Virus record (IMG/VR): IMGVR_UViG_3300024475_000219
Location: 1-25,137 of that record
Strand: one strand, 5' to 3'
Length of the DNA stretch: 25,137 bases
Source: a virus
The translations under genes were made by a program, and so were the position numbers. Positions within the stretch are counted from its first letter, which is position 1, and the number at the start of each line of letters is the position of its first letter. The notes under the pieces are model-generated. The model made no database searches. It was given only the letters and a program-made list of their open reading frames with translations, and was not told where the DNA came from. Below, piece by piece: positions 1-6,322 of the stretch.

Positions 1-1
1 G

Positions 2-73
2 GTAAAAGTACTCGCTGCCTATAAAATGAAAACTGAGTACAAAAATCAAATAACTAGTAAATTTAAAATTTAA
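2..73 (+). CDS. 3' end of an upstream gene (partial)
   Basis: One frame is open from the window edge to a TAA at 71-73 and gives about 23 residues ending in ITSKFKI. The other two frames stop at once or within 24 bases. The stop lies only 4 bases before the next ATG, the tight spacing seen throughout this window. Too little is left to name a product, and it could also be non-coding leader. Confidence 0.4.
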   Translation, partial: VKVLAAYKMKTEYKNQITSKFKI

Positions 74-77
74 GATT

Positions 78-347
78 ATGACACAAGAAAAAGTATTTGC
101 AGATGGATTTAGCTTTAAACGTAGAGCTGGAGCGCCAGACTTTGTAGTGGGAAATATTAGCGTAAAAGTTGATGACGCTGTAGCGTTTCTACAAAAGAAT
201 GTAAAAGGTGGCTGGGTAAACCTGGACATTTTAACCGCTAAAAGTGGAAAGCAATACATTGAATTAAATCAATGGGAGCCTAATGGCGAAACACAAACTG
301 TAAAGCAAGTCAATCCTGTAGCCCAGGATGATGATTTGCCATTTTAA
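78..347 (+). CDS. small single-stranded DNA-binding-like protein with SSB-type acidic tip
   Basis: This 89-aa protein ends in QDDDLPF, which closely matches the acidic tip (DDDIPF) of bacterial single-stranded DNA-binding proteins; that tip recruits replication and repair enzymes. The body has alternating hydrophobic strands (GWVNLDIL, KQYIELNQW) compatible with a short OB-like beta barrel, but it is much shorter than a classical SSB (about 110-180 aa) and I see no certain OB signature. It sits at the head of the recombination/replication block, with a strong terminator right after it, so it can be transcribed separately from the genes that follow. The likely role is coating phage ssDNA or docking host SSB partners. 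The tip is seen directly; the ssDNA-binding function is inferred. The ATG at 78 follows an A/T-rich leader without a Shine-Dalgarno sequence, as is usual in Bacteroidota. Confidence 0.6.
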   Translation: MTQEKVFADGFSFKRRAGAPDFVVGNISVKVDDAVAFLQKNVKGGWVNLDILTAKSGKQYIELNQWEPNGETQTVKQVNPVAQDDDLPF

Positions 348-354
348 TTTAACT

Positions 355-388
355 AGGGCAGCTCGAAAGGGTTGCCCTTTATTTTTAT
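355..388 (+). terminator. intrinsic terminator with GAAA tetraloop
   Basis: A 10-bp stem (AGGGCAGCTC at 355-364 with GGGTTGCCCT at 369-378, including two G-U type pairs) closes a GAAA loop at 365-368 and is followed by TTATTTTTAT. This is a textbook rho-independent terminator. It separates the SSB-like gene from the downstream recombination/replication genes. Confidence 0.88.
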
Positions 389-414
389 AACAAAAACGCA
401 ATAAATTATCAGTT

Positions 415-600
415 ATGCCAGAGCAATTTACACCAGCGGATTTATACGATAATACACCAGATGATGATAAGCAATTCATGGAGGAGCGCATAGTGGCGCT
501 ATTAGAATATTTAGCAAACTCCAGAAATGAGGTAACTATGTTAACTGGACAAGTTTCCTATTTAAGAAACAAACTAAATGAAAATAACATTGACTACTAA
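415..600 (+). CDS. hypothetical protein, 61 aa, acidic with a short coiled-coil-like helix
   Basis: I do not recognise this 61-aa protein. It is acidic at the N-terminus (PADLYDNTPDDDKQ) and then predicted helical (FMEERIVALLEYLANSRNEV and the LRNKLNE tail), with leucine spacing that could support a coiled coil. It lies between the terminator and the RecE-like exonuclease gene, 18 bases before the latter, so it is probably the first gene of the recombination/replication transcript. No promoter consensus is evident in 389-414. A small regulatory or accessory role is possible but unsupported. Confidence 0.55.
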   Translation: MPEQFTPADLYDNTPDDDKQFMEERIVALLEYLANSRNEVTMLTGQVSYLRNKLNENNIDY

Positions 601-618
601 TTTCAAAAATCAAACAAA

Positions 619-1389
619 ATGAAAATAAGTTTAAATACTAAACAAGATACAAATGAGGAGTATCACTCGCACAAATCTATCTCAGCGAGTGGGCTTAAAA
701 TGATTTATAAAAAATCAGTAAAGCATTATTTAAAGGCAAAATTTACAGAGTCGCCAGCTATGGCTCTAGGTACAGCTGTGCATACTATAATGCTAGAGGG
801 TCAAAAACAGTTTGACCAGGATTATTATTTAATGCCTAAATATGATGGCAGAACAAAAGAGGGAAAGCAAATTAAAGCAAAGCACGAAAAACTGGCTGGG
901 GATCGCAAAGTATTAAGGGATGCGGATATGGATACAATATCTGGAATTATGCAAAATTTAAGACAGCACGATTTAGCGCAAAAATATTGCACTGGAACTA
1001 TAGAGCTATCACACTATGGCAAAATGAATGGAATACCTATCAGAGTGCGCCCAGACGTATTTGGCGACAATTGGATCGGTGATGTTAAAACGTGCCAGGA
1101 CAATTCGCCTGTGTCATTTAGGAGAGACGTTTTTAAATATGCCTATCATTTACAGGCGTGTTTTTATTCTGACGTGCTAGGCTTTCCTCCAGAAAACTTT
1201 CGCTTTGTAGCTGTAGAGACTAATTATCCTTACAGTATTGAGGTTTATGCTTTAGATGATGATATGATATCAATAGGTCGACAGGCTTATCAAAAAGCAT
1301 TATCAGACTGGGGTTTTTATTTAGCCACTGGAATAGAAAAAGGTTACCAGGCTGCTGGATATATGGATGATGGCGCTTTAATATTATAG
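619..1389 (+). CDS. RecE-like PD-(D/E)XK exonuclease
   Basis: This 256-aa protein resembles the exodeoxyribonuclease VIII (RecE) C-terminal nuclease family, which degrades dsDNA 5' to 3' and feeds single-strand annealing recombination. Visible motifs are an N-terminal ISASGLKMIYKKS segment, the G51..H55 motif in ALGTAVHTIMLE, RPD (144-146), the metal-binding pair D155-V-K157 in GDVKT, and the YHLQA motif (176-180) that ends the core. The length fits a stand-alone phage version rather than the 866-aa E. coli RecE. I see no RecT-type annealing partner in the window; the SSB-like protein upstream could work with it. The next gene starts 2 bases downstream of the stop, so the two are co-transcribed. 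Family assignment is firm; the exact polarity and partner are inferred. Confidence 0.82.
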   Translation: MKISLNTKQDTNEEYHSHKSISASGLKMIYKKSVKHYLKAKFTESPAMALGTAVHTIMLEGQKQFDQDYYLMPKYDGRTKEGKQIKAKHEKLAGDRKVLRDADMDTISGIMQNLRQHDLAQKYCTGTIELSHYGKMNGIPIRVRPDVFGDNWIGDVKTCQDNSPVSFRRDVFKYAYHLQACFYSDVLGFPPENFRFVAVETNYPYSIEVYALDDDMISIGRQAYQKALSDWGFYLATGIEKGYQAAGYMDDGALIL

Positions 1390-1391
1390 AT

Positions 1392-1808
1392 ATGGAAATC
1401 AAAGAAATTAGAAAAATAGTAGAGCTTTATTTTAATATGGATATAAGCATAAAAAGCAGAGAAAGGCATTTAGTAGATGCTAGAAAAATGTATTTTGGGC
1501 TATGTTATGAGTTCTGTAAAGAAACACTTACAAAGATGGGAACTTCTGTAGGTAGAGATCACTCTACAGTACTATACAATGTAAGGAGCTGTAAGGATTT
1601 AAGAAAAACAGATAGATTTTTTAATGATAAATATATAGCTTTGTATAATTTAGTATGCTTAAATAAGCAGAAAAAAATAAAAAAAACAATTTACACAATG
1701 CCAAGGGCTATACATCCTGGCTTTTTAAGATATGCCGACAAAAAATCCATTCGAAAAGTATTTAACAAAAGAGGACAGGCTTCAAAACAGCGTTATGAAT
1801 TATATTAA
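1392..1808 (+). CDS. stand-alone DnaA domain IV-like DNA-binding protein
   Basis: The first 70 or so residues of this 138-aa protein read like the DNA-binding domain IV of the replication initiator DnaA. Residues 1-20 match the leading helix (IRKIVELYFNM), followed by an arginine-rich turn (SRERH), a helix beginning DARKMYFGL, and the signature VGRDHSTVL at 53-61, which in DnaA reads GRDHTTVLHA and contacts the DnaA box. There is no AAA+ domain. The C-terminal 50 residues are lysine/arginine-rich and unassigned. It could direct phage replication, bind host DnaA boxes or act as a transcription regulator; the sequence does not decide. The last 77 bases overlap the VRR-NUC gene in another frame. 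The C-terminal part is therefore less certain than the domain. Confidence 0.75.
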   Translation: MEIKEIRKIVELYFNMDISIKSRERHLVDARKMYFGLCYEFCKETLTKMGTSVGRDHSTVLYNVRSCKDLRKTDRFFNDKYIALYNLVCLNKQKKIKKTIYTMPRAIHPGFLRYADKKSIRKVFNKRGQASKQRYELY

Positions 1809-2106
1809 AATGCAATATCCTGGAGCTTTTGCTATTCATGTACCTAATGAGGGTAAGCGATCACCCTTTGAACGCTACAAATTTAAATACTTAGGTGGCA
1901 CTCCTGGAATACCAGATATTTTAGTTTTTACATCAAAAGCCAATTACAGCGGCTTAGCGCTCGAATTAAAAGTAGGATATAATAAGCCTACAGAAAACCA
2001 ATTCAATTGCTTAGAGAGGCTTAAAAATGCCTCCTGGGATGCGCACTGGTGTAATTCATTTGACTCTGCAAAAGAAATAATTGATAATTTTATGAATTAT
2101 GAGTGA
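1732..2106 (+). CDS. VRR-NUC domain nuclease
   Basis: This 124-aa protein is a minimal VRR-NUC domain, the PD-(D/E)XK-like nuclease found in FAN1 and in many phages, which cleaves branched DNA structures. Visible motifs are E14 in KEDRLQ, H36-V-P-N-E-G41, the G59-I-P-D62 metal-binding segment, E78-L-K80, and Q90. The start at 1732 is required to keep the conserved E14 region, even though this creates a 77-base overlap with the DnaA-like gene. The stop overlaps the next start by 8 bases (ATG at 2099), which suggests coupled translation. The likely role is resolving junctions or flaps during phage replication or before packaging. Confidence 0.85.
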   Translation: MPTKNPFEKYLTKEDRLQNSVMNYIKMQYPGAFAIHVPNEGKRSPFERYKFKYLGGTPGIPDILVFTSKANYSGLALELKVGYNKPTENQFNCLERLKNASWDAHWCNSFDSAKEIIDNFMNYE

Positions 2107-2350
2107 ATATAGAAACGTATTTTGGAACGAATTAGATCAAAAGATGTGGCGTACTACTACCAGTGCTGGTGATGTTTCTGTTCGTTATGAGTATGTAGGC
2201 ACAATGACTAGGGCTGAATATGATTTATTAATTGAAATTCTATGGGAATTATTTGATGATGACAAAATAACCCTAGATCAGTTTCAAAAAATATTTGGAG
2301 ACATTAGGACCTTTTGTGACCAGGTTAAAAATTTAGTAGAAAAAGCATAA
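2099..2350 (+). CDS. hypothetical protein, 83 aa
   Basis: I do not recognise this acidic 83-aa protein. It has an N-terminal segment rich in aromatic residues (YRNVFWNELDQKMW) and a helical C-terminal half (RAEYDLLIEILWELFDDDKITLDQFQKIFGDI). Its start overlaps the VRR-NUC stop by 8 bases, and it ends 4 bases before the replication-protein gene, so it belongs to the same operon. A replication-associated accessory role is suggested only by position. Confidence 0.65.
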   Translation: MSEYRNVFWNELDQKMWRTTTSAGDVSVRYEYVGTMTRAEYDLLIEILWELFDDDKITLDQFQKIFGDIRTFCDQVKNLVEKA

Positions 2351-2354
2351 AACA

Positions 2355-3080
2355 ATGAAACCAAACTATTATGCAATTATACCAGCTGAGGTTAGGTATA
2401 ACGATAAACTGACCGCTAATTCCAAATTACTTTTTGGAGAGATAACCGCCCTAACTAATAAAACAGGCGTTTGCTGGGCAAATAATAAATACTTTGCTGA
2501 ATTGTACAATGTAGATAAGAAAACTGTATCTAGGTGGATACATCAGCTCCAGGAGGAGGGCTATTTAGATATAGTTATGGAGTACAATAAAGAAACCAAA
2601 CAAATAACCAAAAGGAGTATGAAAATAACGACTTCTACCCCTATGGACAAAATTGTGGGGGGGGGACAAAAAGATCCCCAGGGTAGGGACAAAAATGTGG
2701 AGGATAATATATATACTAATAATAATAAGAATAATATAAAAAAGAATACCGCCACCTTAAAAAAGGTGTCAGACTTTAGGGATGATTATATTTTAGCCTA
2801 TGATCATATTATTAAATTATTTCACGAGAGAAACATTCCTAAAAACAATGATATGAAAATAAAGTGGCTAGATGTTATTAGATTATGTGATGAGAAAGAC
2901 AAAGTAAAACCTCAGCAGCTCTGGTGGCTTTGTAATGAAGTTAGAAAGGATAGTTTCTGGGCAGACAATTTTCAAACGCTTTTAAAACTTAGAAAATCCA
3001 AAGATGGCATAATGTATTTAAATAAGTTTATAGCAATGTTTGGTAATGAGCAATTTGAAATTTTAGGATCTGAAAATTAA
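2355..3080 (+). CDS. winged-helix (HTH_36-type) phage replication protein
   Basis: Residues 1-75 of this 241-aa protein match the HTH_36 winged-helix domain of phage replication initiators: YYAIIPAEVRYNDKLTANSK, then GVCWANNKYFAEL and KKTVSRWIHQLQEEGYL as the recognition-helix region. A low-complexity linker follows (100-135: GGG, then an Asn/Lys-rich run NNNKNN). The C-terminal part (140-241) resembles the helical replication-protein domains that recruit helicases. It lies directly before the primase-helicase gene, as expected for an O-like or DnaD-like initiator/loader. The linker is encoded by a run of nine G residues (2657-2665), unusual in this A/T-rich genome, where slippage would cut the protein just after the DNA-binding domain. 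DNA binding is well supported; the initiator or loader role is inferred. Confidence 0.78.
   Translation: MKPNYYAIIPAEVRYNDKLTANSKLLFGEITALTNKTGVCWANNKYFAELYNVDKKTVSRWIHQLQEEGYLDIVMEYNKETKQITKRSMKITTSTPMDKIVGGGQKDPQGRDKNVEDNIYTNNNKNNIKKNTATLKKVSDFRDDYILAYDHIIKLFHERNIPKNNDMKIKWLDVIRLCDEKDKVKPQQLWWLCNEVRKDSFWADNFQTLLKLRKSKDGIMYLNKFIAMFGNEQFEILGSEN
2657..2665 (+). repeat. nine-guanine homopolymer inside the replication protein gene
   Basis: Nine consecutive G residues encode Val-Gly-Gly-Gly (residues 101-104). One extra G puts the frame into TAG about ten codons on. Loss of one G gives an isoleucine-rich tail ending at a TAA some 25 codons later. Either event would leave the winged-helix domain without its C-terminal domain. 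Confidence 0.9.
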
Positions 3081-3098
3081 TTTTTACATTTAACACCG

Positions 3099-3120
3099 AA
3101 ACAAACAAACAAACAAACAA
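3099..3120 (+). repeat. (AAAC)n microsatellite abutting the primase-helicase start codon
   Basis: Five and a half copies of the 4-base unit AAAC run directly into the ATG at 3120. The tract forms the whole proximal leader where a ribosome would load. A-rich leaders favour initiation in Bacteroidota, so copy number could affect translation. That effect is inferred. Confidence 0.85.
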
Positions 3121-4799
3121 TGACAAACGAATTTTTAAATATTGGTATTACTCCCAGGGGCAATGCCATAGAGCAAAAGGTAATCTGTCCTAAATGCTCA
3201 CACACCAGGAAAAACAAAAAAGATCCCTGTCTATCTCTAAACTTAGAGAAAGGCGTTTATAACTGCCATAATTGTGGCTGGAGTGGGAATGTAAAGTTTA
3301 AAGAAAAAAAAGAATTTGTAAAACCTCCAGAGGCTAAAACAGATTTATCAGATAGGACTGTTTCCTGGTTTAACAAACGAGGTGTCTCAGAGGCTACTTT
3401 AAGCCATTGGAAAGTAGGCGAGTCGATAGAGTATTTTCCACAGGTCCAAAAGAAACGCAAAGCAATCAATTTTAATTACTATAGGGATGGCGAACTCATC
3501 AACTGTAAATTTAGAGATGCTGAGAAAAATTTTAAAATGGTATCTGGAGCAGAGCTTATATTCTATGGCTTAGATAATATATCTACAATGGAAACTATTT
3601 ACATAGTAGAGGGTGAAATGGATGCACTATCTCTACATGAGGCTGGTGTTTATTCTGTTTGCTCTGTACCTAATGGAGCATCTAAAGGAAACCAAAGGCT
3701 AGAATATTTGGATAATTGCTGGGAGTTTTTTAAAGACAAAAAAGAGATAATTCTCTGCACCGATAATGATCAGCCTGGATTAGCTTTAAGAAACGAACTC
3801 GCCAGGAGGTTCGGACAGTATCGCTGTAAGTATATCGAATTTGGCGATTACAAAGACGCTAATGAGGTTTTAACCGAAAAAGGTGCTGAGGTACTAAGAA
3901 ACATTTTAAAGACTGCAAAACACTTTCCTTTGGAGGGAGTTGTAAATATTGATGATATTTGGAAAGACGTATTAAATTATAATGACTATGGAATTAAAAA
4001 TTTCGGCATTGGGTTGGGTGATAGTGATGATTATTATAAAGTTGATTTTGAGGGAAGCTGGACTGTAGTAACAGGAATACCAAACTCTGGTAAATCAGAT
4101 GTAGTGGATCAAATAGCTTGCAATATGGCTGTCAAATACAGTCACAGGACTGCTTTTTTTGCTCCAGAGTCGTTTCCTTATGAGGGGCATATTAAACGCC
4201 TGGCAAATAAATTAAATGAAAGGAACTGCACAAATGATGATCTAAATAAAACTAAAAACTTTATTGAGGAGCATTTCTTTTTTATAAAAATAGACCTGGA
4301 TAACCTTACTTTGGATGGCATCTTAGATGCTTTCAGAGACTTAGTATTTCAAAAGGGCGTTAATCTATTAGTAATTGATCCCTGGAATATGCTGGACCAT
4401 TCAGCCCAGCGTGATCATTCCTATGTAGGTTTAATGCTTTCTAAAATAACCCAGTTCTGTCAGCAGACAAAGACTCATCTTTTCCTAGTAGCGCACCCTA
4501 GAAAAATGGAATCTAACCAAAATGGTAATTATAAAGTGCCTACGCCCTATGATATTTCTGGCTCTAGTGACTTTTTTAATAAGGCTTTTAATTGTGTAAC
4601 AGTGTTTAGAAATATAGGTGAGATGACTCAATACAAATCAGATTCTGTAGAAATTCACGTTCAAAAGGTAAAGCGTAAAGAAAATGGACAGCAAGGTAGT
4701 TTTACAGTAGCTCCAGATTTTAAAGATGGCGGAGTATATAAAACAATAGATGAAAAAAAACAAAGGTTTACAGTAGTTAGGGATCAAGTACCTTTTTAG
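3120..4799 (+). CDS. bifunctional DNA primase/helicase (T7 gp4/Twinkle-like)
   Basis: This 559-aa protein combines primase and replicative helicase. A zinc ribbon lies at the N-terminus (C23-P-K-C26 and C49-H-N-C52), followed by a TOPRIM fold with E164 in YIVEGEMDA and the D215-N-D217 motif in CTDND. The RecA-like DnaB-type helicase comes next, with Walker A TGIPNSGKS (318-326), Walker B LLVIDPW (416-422), the H459 region LVAHPRKM, and the PYDISGSSDFFNKA segment typical of gp4/Twinkle helicases. It would unwind the fork and synthesise primers. No DNA polymerase gene is visible in the window. The C-terminus ends in RDQVPF, faintly like an SSB tip or the aromatic-ended tail of T7 gp4. The gene is preceded by an (AAAC)n leader and followed 2 bases later by an HNH gene. 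Confidence 0.92.
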   Translation: MTNEFLNIGITPRGNAIEQKVICPKCSHTRKNKKDPCLSLNLEKGVYNCHNCGWSGNVKFKEKKEFVKPPEAKTDLSDRTVSWFNKRGVSEATLSHWKVGESIEYFPQVQKKRKAINFNYYRDGELINCKFRDAEKNFKMVSGAELIFYGLDNISTMETIYIVEGEMDALSLHEAGVYSVCSVPNGASKGNQRLEYLDNCWEFFKDKKEIILCTDNDQPGLALRNELARRFGQYRCKYIEFGDYKDANEVLTEKGAEVLRNILKTAKHFPLEGVVNIDDIWKDVLNYNDYGIKNFGIGLGDSDDYYKVDFEGSWTVVTGIPNSGKSDVVDQIACNMAVKYSHRTAFFAPESFPYEGHIKRLANKLNERNCTNDDLNKTKNFIEEHFFFIKIDLDNLTLDGILDAFRDLVFQKGVNLLVIDPWNMLDHSAQRDHSYVGLMLSKITQFCQQTKTHLFLVAHPRKMESNQNGNYKVPTPYDISGSSDFFNKAFNCVTVFRNIGEMTQYKSDSVEIHVQKVKRKENGQQGSFTVAPDFKDGGVYKTIDEKKQRFTVVRDQVPF

Positions 4800-4801
4800 T
4801 T

Positions 4802-5428
4802 ATGCAGTTGAATTTATTTGGATATGAGAAGCTAAAAAAATGTAATACTTGCAATAAAATAAAAACAATTAATGAATTTAGTTTTTATAAAAGTTATGGT
4901 TTTTATTTTGAATGTAAAAATTGTAGAAAATTTAGAGCAAATAAATATTATCATTTAAACAAAAATAAAATAAGTGTTAAGTATAAAAATTATTATAGTA
5001 GAAATAAAAAAACTATAAATCAAAAACGTAAAATTATATTAAATAAAAAGTTAAAATCTGATAAATTATTTCTAATAAAACATAGATTAAGACATTCAAT
5101 TAGCGATGGGTTTCGCAGATTAAAAAAATTTAAAAAATTAAAAACAAATAAAATTTTAGGTTCTGATTGGGAAACTGTAAAAATTTATATACAAAATCAA
5201 TTTATAGATGATATGTCCTGGGACAATTTTGATAAAATACATATAGATCATAAAATACCTTTAGCAGCAGCATCTACAGAATTTGAGGTTATAGCATTAA
5301 ATCATTATACTAATTTACAGCCAATGTGGGCAGAGGATAATATGAGAAAATCAGACAAATATGATCCAGAGGATTTTAAAAAATATATGGACTGGTATCG
5401 TAAAAATGTAAAATCAGATTTAGTTTAA
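4802..5428 (+). CDS. HNH endonuclease, homing-type candidate
   Basis: This 208-aa protein starts with two CxxC pairs (C14/C17 and C38/C41) forming a probable zinc-binding module, then a long Lys/Asn-rich basic linker (45-115). The HNH core is at the C-terminus: IHIDHKIPLA with D149-H150, then NLQPMWAEDN (N171, N180) and K183. HNH proteins of this layout nick or cleave DNA and are common as free-standing mobile endonucleases in phages. Its coding sequence is visibly richer in A/T than the flanking genes, with very heavy use of AAA, AAT and TTA, which suggests later acquisition. It is nevertheless neatly set in the operon: 2 bases after the helicase stop, with its own stop overlapping the next ATG by one base. 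Homing activity is inferred; a packaging role is less likely because it is not next to terminase. Confidence 0.82.
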   Translation: MQLNLFGYEKLKKCNTCNKIKTINEFSFYKSYGFYFECKNCRKFRANKYYHLNKNKISVKYKNYYSRNKKTINQKRKIILNKKLKSDKLFLIKHRLRHSISDGFRRLKKFKKLKTNKILGSDWETVKIYIQNQFIDDMSWDNFDKIHIDHKIPLAAASTEFEVIALNHYTNLQPMWAEDNMRKSDKYDPEDFKKYMDWYRKNVKSDLV

Positions 5429-6168
5429 TGATAATAAACCTATCAGAGCGAGATCATTTACTAGCCAAATGGGTGGCTATTATCAAATCATATAGCGTAG
5501 GCTGTACTAATACTAAAAACAGTCAAAACTTTTTTGATGACAAACATCCGCTATATAGATCCTATTTAGGTATGTTAGGAGAGGTGGGTTTTGCTAGATA
5601 CAGCGGCTTAAAAATGAACATTGATACTATTGGAATTGGCGATGATGGTACTGACTTTGACTATGGAATCCAGGTAAAATGCTCTGATGCTAAAAACAAG
5701 CCAAATCTAATGTTTCCTGTGACTCAGTACAAGCGCAAACACGCTGAGTATTACATTCTGACCTGGTATAAAAACCAAATGCTAGAATTTGTAGGATATA
5801 CCACCAGAGGCTACATAGATAACAATCACAAAATAAAAAATTATGGTTATGGCGATACTGTATTTGTATCACATAGCGAACTAAAACCAATTGAAACACT
5901 TAAAATATTAGAAACTATGCCTAGAAAACAACAATACAAACAGCCAGTAGTAAACACCCAGGAGGAGCATTATAAAGCATTTAAGTGGTGCGATGAGAAT
6001 AATATTAGGATTTATCCAAAGGCTAGAAATGGGCAGTTTATACTAGTTTATACAGTAGATGGCGTGGCTCAGACAACTAACAAGCTACACGATCCTAAAG
6101 ACTATCAGCAAGCTATTTGGGATTTTTACCTATTTTTGTATAATAAACTAAACAATGATTCAAATTGA
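5428..6168 (+). CDS. probable PD-(D/E)XK-superfamily nuclease of phage type
   Basis: The N-terminal 90 residues of this 246-aa protein show the order typical of small PD-(D/E)XK nucleases: a conserved acidic helix GMLGEVGFARYSG (E52), an acidic strand GDDGTDFDYG (D76/D78) and the Q82-V-K84 motif in GIQVKCSD. This glutamate, aspartate, QVK pattern is seen in phage and restriction-type endonuclease folds. The C-terminal half (170-246, aromatic-rich) is unassigned and may be a separate DNA- or protein-binding domain. It overlaps the HNH gene by one base and the following small ORF by 14 bases. It could be a resolvase, a host-DNA-degrading nuclease or an anti-competitor endonuclease. The fold is moderately supported; its target is unknown. 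Confidence 0.65.
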   Translation: MIINLSERDHLLAKWVAIIKSYSVGCTNTKNSQNFFDDKHPLYRSYLGMLGEVGFARYSGLKMNIDTIGIGDDGTDFDYGIQVKCSDAKNKPNLMFPVTQYKRKHAEYYILTWYKNQMLEFVGYTTRGYIDNNHKIKNYGYGDTVFVSHSELKPIETLKILETMPRKQQYKQPVVNTQEEHYKAFKWCDENNIRIYPKARNGQFILVYTVDGVAQTTNKLHDPKDYQQAIWDFYLFLYNKLNNDSN

Positions 6169-6322
6169 TTTTTTTCCGATTTATGGAGTTATGGTAGGAA
6201 TAAACTACTCTAATGAGGAAATCGAAATGATAGAAGTTGTAGCTGATGACAAAAGGCACACGTTACAATTTTTTTTATTTTTATTTGGTTTTAATATTCA
6301 TTGGTTTACACATAACGAATAA
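6155..6322 (+). CDS. hypothetical protein, 55 aa, with hydrophobic C-terminal half
   Basis: This small ORF fills the gap before the terminase genes. It begins MIQIDFFPIYGVMVG, continues through an acidic middle (NEEIEMIEVVADDK) and ends in a Phe/Leu-rich stretch (TLQFFLFLFGFNIHWF) that could be a membrane or hydrophobic-core segment. The start overlaps the preceding nuclease gene by 14 bases, and its TAA shares one base with the ATG of the small terminase at 6322, a coupling seen throughout this genome. That fit at both ends is the main evidence that it is real. Function unknown. Confidence 0.62.
   Translation: MIQIDFFPIYGVMVGINYSNEEIEMIEVVADDKRHTLQFFLFLFGFNIHWFTHNE

Noticed and set aside
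264-491. Minus-strand open frame of 75 codons
   Set aside because: It lies over the SSB-like gene end, the terminator and the next gene, with no leader or neighbour in that direction. All supported genes are on the + strand.
2561-2755. Minus-strand frame encoding a hydrophobic peptide opposite the replication protein linker
   Set aside because: Its hydrophobicity results from the antisense of the Asn/Lys-rich linker and the G tract; it has no independent support.
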